From Lota lota (Eukaryota > Chordata > Actinopteri > Gadiformes > Lotidae), in assembly GCA_026745465.1 (NCBI GenBank), contig JACYXH010000745.1, forward strand, positions 19,000 through 82,999: 64,000 bases of DNA, read 5' to 3'. Position 1 is the stretch's first letter; each line of letters opens with the position of its first letter. The notes under the pieces were generated by a model. That model was not told the origin of the DNA. It saw only the letters and a program-made list of their open reading frames with translations, and did no database searches. Below, piece after piece: positions 30,465 to 41,418 of the stretch. Made by a program: the position numbers and the translations under genes.

Positions 30465-31095
30465 TGACATGCAGTGCCTGTATCTTATTGTTGGGCCTAT
30501 ATAACATGCAGTGTATCTTATTGTAGGGCCTATATAACATGCAGTGTATCTTATTGTAGGGCCTATATAACATGCAGTGTATCTTATTGTAGGGCCTATA
30601 TAACATGCAGTGTATCTTATTGTAGGGCCTATATAACATGCAGTGCCTGTATCTTATTGTAGGGCCTATATAACATGCAGTGTATCTTATTGTAGGGCCT
30701 ATATAACATGCAGTGTATCTTATTGTAGGGCCTATGTAACATGCAGTGTATCTTATTGTAGGGCCTATATAACATGCAGTGCCTGTATCTTATTGTAGGG
30801 CCTATGTAACATGCAGTGTATGTTATTGTAGGGCCTATATAACATGCAGTGTATGTTATTGTAGGGCCTATATAACATGCAGTGTATCTTATTGTAGGGC
30901 CTATATAACATGCAGTGTATCTTATTGTAGGGCCTGTGTAACATGCAGTGCCTGTATATTACTGTAGGGCCTATATAACATGCAGTGCCTGTATCTTATT
31001 GTAGGGCCTATATAACATGCAGTGTATCTTATTGTAGGGCCTATTATAACATGCTGTATCTTATTGCCTATATAACATGCAAGTGTATCTTATGT
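30465..31095. repeat. 33-bp minisatellite
   Basis: About 18 units with core gtatcttattgtagggccta, period 33, with some units four or five bases longer (cagtgcctgtatc). Degraded units reappear at 31,595-31,740. Short stop-free frames (VSYCRAYITCS) are by-products. Confidence 0.92.
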
Positions 31096-32640
31096 AGGAC
31101 TAATCACACCTAAATGACATTTATTTTATCTCTCGTTTATTACAGTCCAGTGTTATTATTGTTTTTTTGATCTTTGCGAAAGTTAATGATATTGTCTGTA
31201 ATCAATTTGTTTCTCATTTTGCTACAGACAATAAAGAATCTAACATAGTGTGGTATATGTTTATCACTATGAAATATTCTATAGTTCAATTGTCCAATAA
31301 AACAGGAATACTTGAGGTCCTAAACACATCACACCTATAAACATCCTCCCGGTGCACCTGTGATACAACAACCCCCCTTACCCCCCCCCCCCCCCCCCAT
31401 GGTATGTATTAGGCCTGTACTAACACCTACCCACAGTAAAGACGGCTAGTGGCTAACATAACATTTATTAGCAAGTGTTTATTGTATGTCCTATGTAGGT
31501 CAACAGAGTGATCTGTATTATTATAAGCATAGTATTGTGAGGGCCTGGTGGTGACATGCGGTGTTCCTGGCGTGTGTGTGTGGTGTTGGGTGGCGTGGCC
31601 TATGTAACATGCAGTGTGTGTATCTTGTGTGTGGGCTGCCAGTGTTGTCAGGGTTTAATACCTGTATTATTGGGCCTATATAACATGCAGGGCCTGTATC
31701 TTAGGCCTATATAACATGCAGTGTATCTTGTATGGGCCAGGTGATAGCTTATATAAATATAACATGCATGCAGTAAAAATGCAACTGAGTTATCTTACAT
31801 TGTAGGGCTATTTTTATAATTTTTTTATCTTGCAAATAATGCAGCAATATTAATAGCAGTTATACCATTTTAACATGCATGTATATATCTTCTCAAAATA
31901 CAATTCCAGTGCCAAATCAATTTGGTAATCATGCCCCCTGCAATCTACTGGGCCCTCCCACAACAGGACACTAACAATGAACACCAACGCTTTATTGTAT
32001 CTTCTTTGACTATGGTGCATGCAATGTTGGTGTCAGGTAATACAGACAGCAGCTCTGTGTGTGTGATGTGTGTGTGGTGTGTGAGGTGTGTGAGTGTGTG
32101 TGTGTGGTGGTTGTGTGTGTGTGTGTGTGTGTGGTGTGTGTGTGTGTGGTGACGTGTGGTGTGTGTGGTGTGTTTGTGTGTGTGGTGACAGTTGGTTTAA
32201 CCAGTGTGCCTAGGTGTTCAATGCACCACAGGTGCAGCCTCATGCTCCATCAACACACAAACACACAACACACAATAAAACCAAGTATGAACATTTACGT
32301 TTCTTCAAAATGAATCAAAAAAAACGGCCAACAGGGCTGTTATGACACCTCCAGGCATACGTGACTCATCCTGGTATGATCAGTCAAAAGCAAACCACAC
32401 ACTGGTTCATGTCGTCTCTCTCTTGCGGTGAACCGTAGGCCCTTCCAGGTGCATCACCTGACACTAACAGCTGTCCCTCTCTATGGTGTCTGCCTGGTCT
32501 GATTAGGTGTAGTGCCCCTAGTGTCTAGAAAGGGAACAACAAAGTCAGAGTAATATATTCAACTTTCACACTAAGGAAATAGCTCCTCGACATTGTATTT
32601 TTAAACCCCATTGCAGGATTCTTGTGATTCTTATGTCGCT
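31096..32640. other. Non-coding stretch
   Basis: It holds a C-run at 31,381-31,398, decayed minisatellite pieces at 31,595-31,740 and GT-rich tracts at 32,050-32,190. I see no gene. Confidence 0.5.
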
Positions 32641-32642
32641 TA

Positions 32643-32645
<3 letters not shown>

Positions 32646-32687
<42 letters not shown>

Positions 32688-32690
32688 CAT
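32646..32690. repeat. (TG)n upstream of complete NLR gene
   Basis: About 20 TG units at the same relative place as the TG tracts before the other two NLR 5' UTR copies. Confidence 0.85.
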
Positions 32691-32814
32691 CAGTGTGTGT
32701 GCATGCGTGTCTGAAGTTTTCAAAACCATCACCTTCCCTGAAAACACGCGATGCCAGATGATGAAAACATTGCTTCCTCTCTGAGACGTTAAAGTCTACT
32801 TCCTCATTTGAAAT

Positions 32815-32957
32815 GCAGTCTTCCACAGTGAGCAGCCATGAAGCTCAATCTTTCTCTAAATCCACTTTAATCCCTTTTCCCTGATTTCCTTTTTTTAGGA
32901 ACACTTTACTTACTGAGTCCCTTTTCTCCACACGTATTTGATTCAATGAGCATATAG
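32815..32957 (+). promoter_or_regulatory. 5' UTR exon of complete NLR gene
   Basis: The block cagtcttccacagtgagcag, then gaagctcaatctttctctaa aligns with 20,020-20,185 and 29,900-30,062 and ends at donor gtaagat (32,958). The exon start is not known. The upstream region lacks the clear CCAAT and GC boxes of the other two copies. Confidence 0.55.
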
Positions 32958-33301
32958 GTAAGATAATGATTATATTTGTCCTTTAAATGTTATAGTAAAT
33001 TTCTCCCATAACAGACAGCAGGCAGACAGCAAACAGACAGGCAGCAGGCAGATAGGAAGACAGACAGACAGCAGGCCGCTAGAGTCCACTGTTCATGAGC
33101 ACAGTAACAGTCTCCAAGGTGTTTAGTCTTCTCATCTGCTGTACACATCTGTACTGTAGTGAGGTCAGTGTGGTTATGTTGTGTGGTTAATATTGATGGT
33201 CAATGCCGTCTATAACACTTTAGTGTGATGTAGTTACAATGATCTACTCTTTAAATAAACAGCTTACGTTCAAGTGATCAATGAGTTGTGTTTGTGTCCA
33301 G

Positions 33302-33398
33302 GTCTCCAGTCCACTATGAATGAGGAGAGAGAGGAGGGGGGTCCTACCTCTAAAACCACTCTGTCAGGGGAACATGGCCGCCAGAGCAAAGCTAAGAG
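33302..33398 (+). CDS. NLR exon 1 (start codon)
   Basis: The acceptor is tgtgtccag. The ATG at 33,316 starts [20 protein letters not shown] and the exon ends in phase 2 at donor gtaagaa. It is nearly the same as 21,065-21,161, with GRQSKAK instead of VHQSKVK. The ATG is preceded by 14 nt of UTR in the same exon. Confidence 0.85.
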
Positions 33399-36300
33399 GT
33401 AAGAAGAGGATCTCTCACTGTCTGTGACTGTTGTCCATCTCAGAGCTCAGCAGTGATATATCATGACTCCATCATTAGTCTGAGTAAAAGCTGTGTGTGT
33501 GATGTGTTGAAGCCCAGAGCAGCAGGATAGAGCAGACTCCCCTGGACCCAGCTGTGTCTCCATGAAGAGTGACCACTCAATGCATCAACCTGTTGGGTTT
33601 AAAGATGGAAATCAATCTATTAAGAGGTGAGTATTTATCAGAGATGATAAAGATACAGCATCTATCAATCGTCCATAAATCCTGGTTCATGTTTTTCTAG
33701 AAGAGTCCAGCAGGAGAGAGCAGACTCCCCTGGACCCAGCTGTGTCTCCATGAAGAGTGACTGGTCTATGGAAGAACCTGTTAATTTTAAAGAAGGAAAT
33801 CAGTCTATTGAGAAGAGGTAAGGATTTATCAGGGATTATAAAGATACAGTATATATCAAATGTCCATAAATCCTGGTTCTGTAACGTGACCCTCTCTGTT
33901 TCTGTCCAATTCCGCCATCTAGTGGCACCCAGCCGCTATTACACCTCGTGCTCCCGTCATTAATTTACCACGTGCACTGCGCTCTCCACTCCTGTCAGCA
34001 ATCAGCAATCACCCCCTCTGTACTTAAGCACTGGCTCCCCACAGAGCCAGTGCTAGTTCGTTAGTTGTATACCTCTCGTGGTAACTACGTCCCCGCCACT
34101 TCTTGTTCCTGTTTACGGGTCCCACTCCCGTTCTTGTTACGGGTTCCGCTCCCGTTCCTGCTCTCGTTCCTGTTCCTCGTTCCCGCTCCCCGTTCCTGTT
34201 CCTAGTTCCTGCCTGCCTGTCTTCCTCGTTGTCTACCGCCTACTGGACTACCCGCCTGCCTGACTCCCCGCCTGCCTACTGCCTGCTGGACTACCCGCCT
34301 GCCTTGCCCTTGCCTGTACCTTGGACAATAAATCATTTTTCAACCCATACCCTTCTGGTTTCCGTGTCTTGCGTTTGGGTCCTAGTTCAAATCCTTAACA
34401 GAACGAACTAGCCAAGATGGACCCAGCAGACATGGATTCCTTGACATGGACATCTTTTGTCGCGTCTGCCTCAAACGAGCAGATTCTGTGGGAGACGTCG
34501 GCTATCCTCCAGAGGCTTGAGCGCAAACTCCGCTCGTCCTCGGTTTCTCTCTCTTCCTTCCCCGCTGCAACCGCAGCCTCGTGGCCACCAGCCCCCACTA
34601 CAGCCGCTGTCTCGTGGCCACCAGCTCCGCTGCAACCATGGTCTCCTGGCTCCAAGTCCCCGCAGCCGTTGTCTCTTGTCTCTTGTCTCCAAGCCTCAAC
34701 CCCCACAGCTGTGGAATCCGGACTCCAAGCCCCAGCGAACTCCTGGCCGCAAGCGCCGGCTACCGGTTCAGCTGTACTCCCCCGGGAAAAGGCCAAGTCC
34801 CAGCTGCCTCCTGGCCCTGAGCCCCAGCGCCAGCAGCAGTTGCCTCCTGGTCCCAAGCCCCAGTTGTCTCCAGGTCCCGAGTTCCAGTCCCAGCAACAGC
34901 TGCCTCCTGGCCCTGAGCCCCAGCAGCAGTTGCCTCCTGGTCCCAAGCCCCAGTTGTCTCCAGGTCCCGAGACCCAGTCCCAGCAACAGTTGCCTCCTGG
35001 CCCTGAGCCCCAGCGCCAGCCCCAGTTGCCTCCTGGTCCCAAGCCCCAGCTGTATCCAGGTCCCGAGCCCCAGCCCCAGCAGCAGTTGCCTCTAAGTCCC
35101 AAGCCCCAGCGTCCTTCTGGCCCTGAGCCCCAGCAGCTGTTGTTTCCTGGCCCTCAGCCCCAGCAGCTGTTGTCTCCTGGTCCCGAGCCCCAGCGTCCTC
35201 CTGGTCCTGAGCCCCAGCAGCAGTTGCCTCTTAGTTCCAAGCCCCAGCCCCACCAGCAGCTGCCTCCTGGTCTCAAGCCCCAGTTGTCTCCAGGTCCCGA
35301 GTCCCAGTCCCAGCAGCAGTTGCCTCCTGGGCCCAAGCCCCAGCGGCCTCCTGGCCGTAAGCGCCGGCTACCGGCCCCACAGCTTTCCGCTGGGAGAAAG
35401 TCCCTTAGTCCGCTGTCTCCCCCGGCTCCGCCACTTCCCTGGGTGATTGACAGCATCCCGGCGTACTCGGTCAGACGCCTCCTGGATGTGCGTCATCGCG
35501 GCCGACGAAACCAGTCTCCGGTAGGCTGGGAGGGCTACGGACCTGGGGAGCGAGCCTGTTAGTTTTTTTCGGAGTCGCTCCCTGGACCCCTCCCTAACCC
35601 GGGTTTCCCACCGCCAGCACCCTCCCCCGTCGTGCGTACGCCTGGAGGCGTCCGTAGAGGGGGGTACTGTAACGTGACCCTCTCCGTTTCTGTCCAATTC
35701 CGCCATCTAGTGGCACCCAGCCGCCATTACACCTCGTGCTCCCGTCATTAATTTACCACGTGCACTCCGCTCTCCACTCCTATCAGCAATCAGCAATCAC
35801 CCCCTCTGTACTTAAGCACTGGCTCCCCACAGAGCCAGTGCTAGTTCGTTAGTTGTATACCTCTCGTGGTAACTACGTCCCCGCCACTTCTTGTTCCTGT
35901 TTACGGGTCCCACTCCCGTTCTTGTTATGGGTTCCGCTCCCGTTCCTGCTCTCGTTCCTGTTCCTCGTTCCCGCTCCCTGTTCCTAGTTCCTGCCTGCCT
36001 GTCTTCCTCGTTGTCTACTGCCTGCTTGACTACCCGCCTGCCTGACTCCCCGCCTGCCTACTGCCTGCTGGACTACCCGCCTGCCTTGCCCTTGCCTGTA
36101 CCTTGGACAATAAATCATTTTTCAACCCATACCCTTCTGGTTTCCGTGTCTTGCGTTTGGGTCCTAGTTCAAATCCTTAACAGGTTCTTGTTTTTCTAGA
36201 AGAGTCCAGCAGGAGAGATCAGACTCCCCTGGACCCAGCTGTGTCTCCATGAAGAGTGACTGGTCTATGGATCTACCTGTTGTGTTTAAAGGTGGAAATC

Positions 36301-39300
36301 AGTCTATTGAGAAGAGGTGAGAATTTAGAGTGACTCAGACCAGTGAGTGGTCGGAGGCATGGATGAGGGTTTCTTCAGCAGTGAAAGGTTGGGGTGGGGG
36401 GGGGGGGGGGGGGGGCTATGTTTTTTGGAAGGAAGAAGGCTGTTTTAGTGATGTGGTTGACATGGTGTGAATGAGAGGAGGGATCCTGGGTGAGAGAAGT
36501 CCTGGGTGGTGCGGGTGAGGGAAGTCCTGGGAAAGTTCTTTAGCATCCATGATTTAACGTGAGTAAGGCCGGTGGTGAGGGTGGAGGGAGAGGGGCAGTG
36601 AGGGTCTTGGAGGAGAGGTAGAGTTGGGTGTGGTCGGCGTAACGATGGAACGGGAGGCAGAGGGGGAGGACATACAGGACGAAGAGGAGGGGACCATCAC
36701 TGAACCATGAGGGACACCGTGTAGGACTGAGGACATACAGGAGGAAGAGGAGGGGACCATCACTGAACCCTGAGGGACACCGTGTGGGACTGAGGACATA
36801 CAGGAGGAAGAGGAAGGGACCATCACTGAACCCTGTTGGGATCACCGTGAAGGACTGAGGACATATAGGAGGAAGAGGAGGGGACCATCTGCAGCTGCGG
36901 CTCAGTCCAGGACTGTTGCCAGGAAGTGGGGGTTTGAGATGGGTCGGTAGATGTCAGGGTGAGTTTAAGGGAAGACGAGAAGAGGCCAGAGGTCAGGGAG
37001 GAGGTCACTATTTTGAGGATGAGTGGGGAGAGCGTGTGGAAACAGGTTTGACAAGGGTGGAGGAGGTGGGGTCCAGGGTGCAGGTGGAGTACTTCATGCT
37101 TGGTATTATGGAGGACAGGTCGGCACTGGGAAGTGTGGCGTGGGTGTTCTGGTTCTGACAGGTTGTGATTTGGGGTGTTCCTGTTCTGGCTGGTTGGGTT
37201 CTGGGGGACAGAGGGCAGTTGGTTGCGGATTGTGTCAAAATATAATAGTGTGCATGTGTTTGTGTTCTCAACAGACAACACCTGGAGAGGTCAAATGTTT
37301 CCAGTGCTCAGTCTGTACAGCATCAAACAGAGCTGATCAAGGTGTGTAAATGTCCAACAAGACATTTGACTTTAGCTTTACATGAACATTAAAAAGCATC
37401 TCTTGTGGTGCTAATAGTCTCCAGGCTTCCCTCTTTAGACCAGTGGGATGTGAATCTAGGACAGATGCTTCTGATGTCCTCAGTTAGTTCAGAATAAAGT
37501 TCTCCTTGATGTTTGTTCTGTTCCAGAGGGCTGAGGAGAACGCACACGCTTTTCTAGACAAGGAGCTGAAGAAGCTCTGGAGGGTTCTCTTCCCAGATTA
37601 CCCACAATGCTCAGAGAGTCAGAGGGAGGAGAAGGAGGTGGATGGTAAGAACGAGGAGCAGAGGAGGCGCGCCATAGAGGGAGTGGTAGACATCACAAAG
37701 CTCTGTCTGATGGAGATGAACCAGGAGGAACTGGCCGACACACTGAGGGCCGGTAAGAGACTCTTCAGCCCCTATCACAAATGCAGTCTTACCAATATTC
37801 CTGAACATTTCCTGCATGGGGTCATGTGTGAATGGGAACAAGGGTCGATATTCCAGGTAGCATCTAGTAGCATTTCCAGGTCATTGTCTGTATGGCTGGG
37901 TGGTGAATTTAAGAAGTGACATTGCAAAAAAAATAAGAAATAATATATATATATGTATACTGCAGATCAACAGCAGAATAACTCAGTGGAAGAGATGCAA
38001 CACTATCTTATTAAATCAGCATAGGAAGTCACTTTCCACTGATACACAACAATGATAGCACTTAGCAGGTTATAAGACATCTGTTAAGTAGAATTGATAT
38101 AGCTATATAAAAATCATGAAGTTGATAATTTTACAGCAATAATTTAAATGTGTCCAATTATGTCACCATCCACTAACTGATGTCTTATGTCGTTTTGTCA
38201 TTTAGGATCTGTTGCTGTTGAGTGCCAACATAAAATCAAGTCTCATCTGAGGAAGAAGTTGAGGTGTGTGTTTGAGGGAATCGCTAAAGCAGGACAGCCA
38301 ACAGGTCTGAATGACTTCTACACAGAGCTCTTCATCACAGAGAGAGGCAGTGGAGAAGTCAACAAGGAACATGAGGTCAGACTGATTGAAACAGCTTCCA
38401 GGAAACCAGCCAAGGAGGAAATACCAATCAGATGTGAAGACACCTTTAAACCCTTACCTGGACAAGATCAGCCAATTAGGACAATAATGACAACTGGAGT
38501 GGCTGGCATTGGTAAAACCATCTTAACACACAAGTTCACTCTGGACTGGGCTGAAGGCAAAGCCAACCACAACATACACTTCACATTTCTCTTCACTTTC
38601 AGAGAGCTGAATTTACTGAAAGGGAAAGAGTTTAGCTTGGTGGAACTTCTTCATCACTTCTTTATTGAGACCAAAGAAGCAGGGATCTGCAGATACGACC
38701 GGTTCAAAGTTGTCTTCATCTTGGATGGTCTGGATGAGTGTCGACTTCCTCTGGACTTCCAGAACAACCAGATCTGGACTGATGTCACAAAGTCCACCTC
38801 GGTGGACGTGCTGCTGACAAACCTCATCAGGGGCAACCTGCTTCCCTCCGCTCGCATCTGGATAACCACACGCCCTGCAGCAGCCAATCAGATCCCTGCT
38901 CAGTGTGTTGACATGGTGACAGAGGTGAGAGGGTTCAACGACCCACAGAAGGACGAGTACTTCAGGAAGAGATTCAGAGAGGAGACGCTGGCCAGCACAA
39001 TCATCTCCCATATCAAGACATCACGAAGCCTCCACATCATGTGTCACATCCCAGTCTTCTGTTGGATCACTGCTACTGTTCTGGAAGACTTCTTCAAAAC
39101 ATCCCAGAAAGGAGAAGAGAAACCCAAGACTGTGACTCAGATGTACAGCCACTTCCTGAGGGTTCAGTCCATACAGGGGGACATGAAGTATCATGGGAGA
39201 GCTGCAACAGATCCACACTGGAGTTCAGAGAGCAGGAAGAGCATTGTTTCTCTGGGAAAACTGGCTTTTAACCAGCTGGAGAAAGGCAACCTGATCTTCT

Positions 39301-41373
39301 ACGAGGCAGACCTGGAAGAGTGTGGCATCAATATCAGAGCAGCCTCAGCGTACACAGGAGTGTTCACCCAGATCTTTAAAGAGGAGTGTGGACTATACCA
39401 GGACAAGGTGTTCTGCTTTGTCCATCTGAGCATCCAGGAGTTTCTGGCTGCCCTTTATGTCTTTCTGTCCTTCATTAAAACTGGTGTCAATCTGCTCTCA
39501 GGAAAACCACAACACCTATGGTCTAATATTGTTAGAAAGAAAGTAACAAAAGAAAGAAAGGTCAAACTCTTCCAGAGTGCTGTGGACAAGGCCTTACAGA
39601 GTGAGAACGGACACCTGGACTTGTTCCTCCGCTTCCTCCTGGGCCTCTCTCTGGAGACCAATCAGATTCTCCTACAAGCACTGCTGGGACAGACAGGAAG
39701 TACCTCATGGACCAATCAGAGAACAATCCGTTACATCAAGAAGAAGATAAATGGAGACCTCTCTCCAGAGAGAAGCATCAATCTGTTCCACTGTCTGAAT
39801 GAGCTGAACGACCGTTCTCTAGTGAAGGAGATCCAACAGTACCTGACATCAGGAAGACTATCCAGAGAATCTCTCTCTCCTGCTCAGTGGTCAGCTCTGG
39901 TCTTCATCTTACTGTCATCAGAAGAGGAGCTGGACGTGTTTGACCTGAAGAAATACTCTGCTTCAGAGGAGGGTCTTCTGAGGCTGCTGCCAGTGGTCAA
40001 AGCCTCCAAAACATCTCTGTAGGTTCACTCATAACAAGTATTACACTACACAATACAATATGCATAATAATATAATATAAAAGTTATAATAATATACAAA
40101 ACATCTCTGTAGGTTCACTAATAACATGTATTACAATACACACAACACAATATACATACTACTAGAATATAGAAGTACAATCGAGAACAACTTTTTAACA
40201 TGTTAACACCGAATACATAATTAATATTAATATATCTAAAGATTTAGTAAATATATGTTAAACTAATAAACAAATATGAATAGGCTACAGGAAAATCTTG
40301 TTATATTGTGTAACCAGGGTGAAGAGATAAACTCATAAAAGCAATATTTATTATGAAATAATAAATGAGGAAAGCCTTAATAATAATAGTTTGTAATATT
40401 TAAATACAGCTGAATTCAAATATATAGCTATTAGTTATTTTTGAAATGTAGGATACATTAATATGTATACATTTATTATTAATAAATGTTAACTCACTAT
40501 TTTAAAACATGTTAACCTTGTTCAGTACATTTGGTTATATGGACTCTATTTGGGTTTAACCAATAGGAAGGGTTGATATAGAGACTTCAAGGTCATTTGG
40601 GGAAGGGTGGGAGGTCACGAGCGAGCGGAAAAAGGAGAGATGGAAGAGACGAGGACAAAGGAGGAGAGTACTTTATTCTCTGTAGAGATCGCCCAGCTAA
40701 ATTATATTTAAACATGTACTTATTAGTTGTTTGACGGTTAAATGAGTACGGGAGAGAGTGGATTTGGGGATTGTTTTATTCGTGTTTCTGTTCGTGTCGG
40801 GGATGTTTTGGTCGTTTGGTGTAAAGCTAGCTTGGTTTGCTAACCGTCTTAGCATCCTCTGAACGGGATATAAATCATCAGAGTAGCGCACGAGGATAGT
40901 CCACAGCAGGGGGTCAGGTAGCGCGCGCGGTTCCCCTGACGAAGATCATCCCGGGATTCCAGTTTCTTCATCCGTCGTCTCCTCTCCCTATAACGGTACC
41001 GGGACTTTGTTTTGCTCACGTTAAGAGCGAACAGTCTACCGTGTTGCGACACCGAGCCCGTACAGGGCTGCAACGTTTATGGCGGCATATCACTGACAAA
41101 AGTCTGGAGCAAAAATGACTTTGTGCGCGCACAACAAACACATCCGTGCACGCAAATCATTATTGTAAACACTAACTGCACTCGCGCTCAGTAGTTCTCT
41201 GATCGTGAGAGCAATAATAAAGCCTGTGAGGAAGAAACGATTCATTGAGCGCGCACGTGAAGTGAAGCAGCGCGCAACTGACGCCCCGTGCGCACAAATG
41301 CTGTCTTAGCTTCCGTGCTCGCACACAATATACATGATATTGGAATATAACTTCTAATAATATACAAAACGTC

Positions 41374-41418
<45 letters not shown>

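Larger units (their letters stand above)
33875..36187 (+). mobile_element. Non-autonomous Ty3/gypsy (sushi-like) LTR retrotransposon with target duplication
   Basis: The 5' LTR is 33,880-34,400 (521 bp) and the 3' LTR 35,668-36,182 (515 bp). Both begin tgtaacgtgac and end ccttaaca. The target duplication ggttc is perfect (33,875-33,879 and 36,183-36,187); removing the element restores the usual intron sequence ggttcttgtttttctag seen in sister introns. The LTRs differ by roughly ten substitutions and a 6-bp indel, about 98% identity. The polypurine tract gtagaggggggtac precedes the 3' LTR. The primer site aacgaactagc (34,402-34,412) is complementary to gctagttcgtt inside the LTR (34,052-34,062), the Tf1/sushi self-priming layout. 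The internal region (1.27 kb) lacks protease, RT, RNase H and most of integrase. The element lies in the sense orientation of the NLR gene. Confidence 0.92.

Noticed and set aside
34380-34412. tRNA-like gttcaaatcc at the LTR end
   Set aside because: No cloverleaf can be formed around it. It is the LTR terminus followed by the primer site.
34395-35456. Glycine- and tryptophan-rich antisense frames across the LTR element interior
   Set aside because: They are mirror translations of the P/Q-rich repeats. The sense frame has recognisable gag and chromodomain ends.
38613-39011. Antisense frames inside the NACHT exon
   Set aside because: Shadows of the conserved sense coding sequence.
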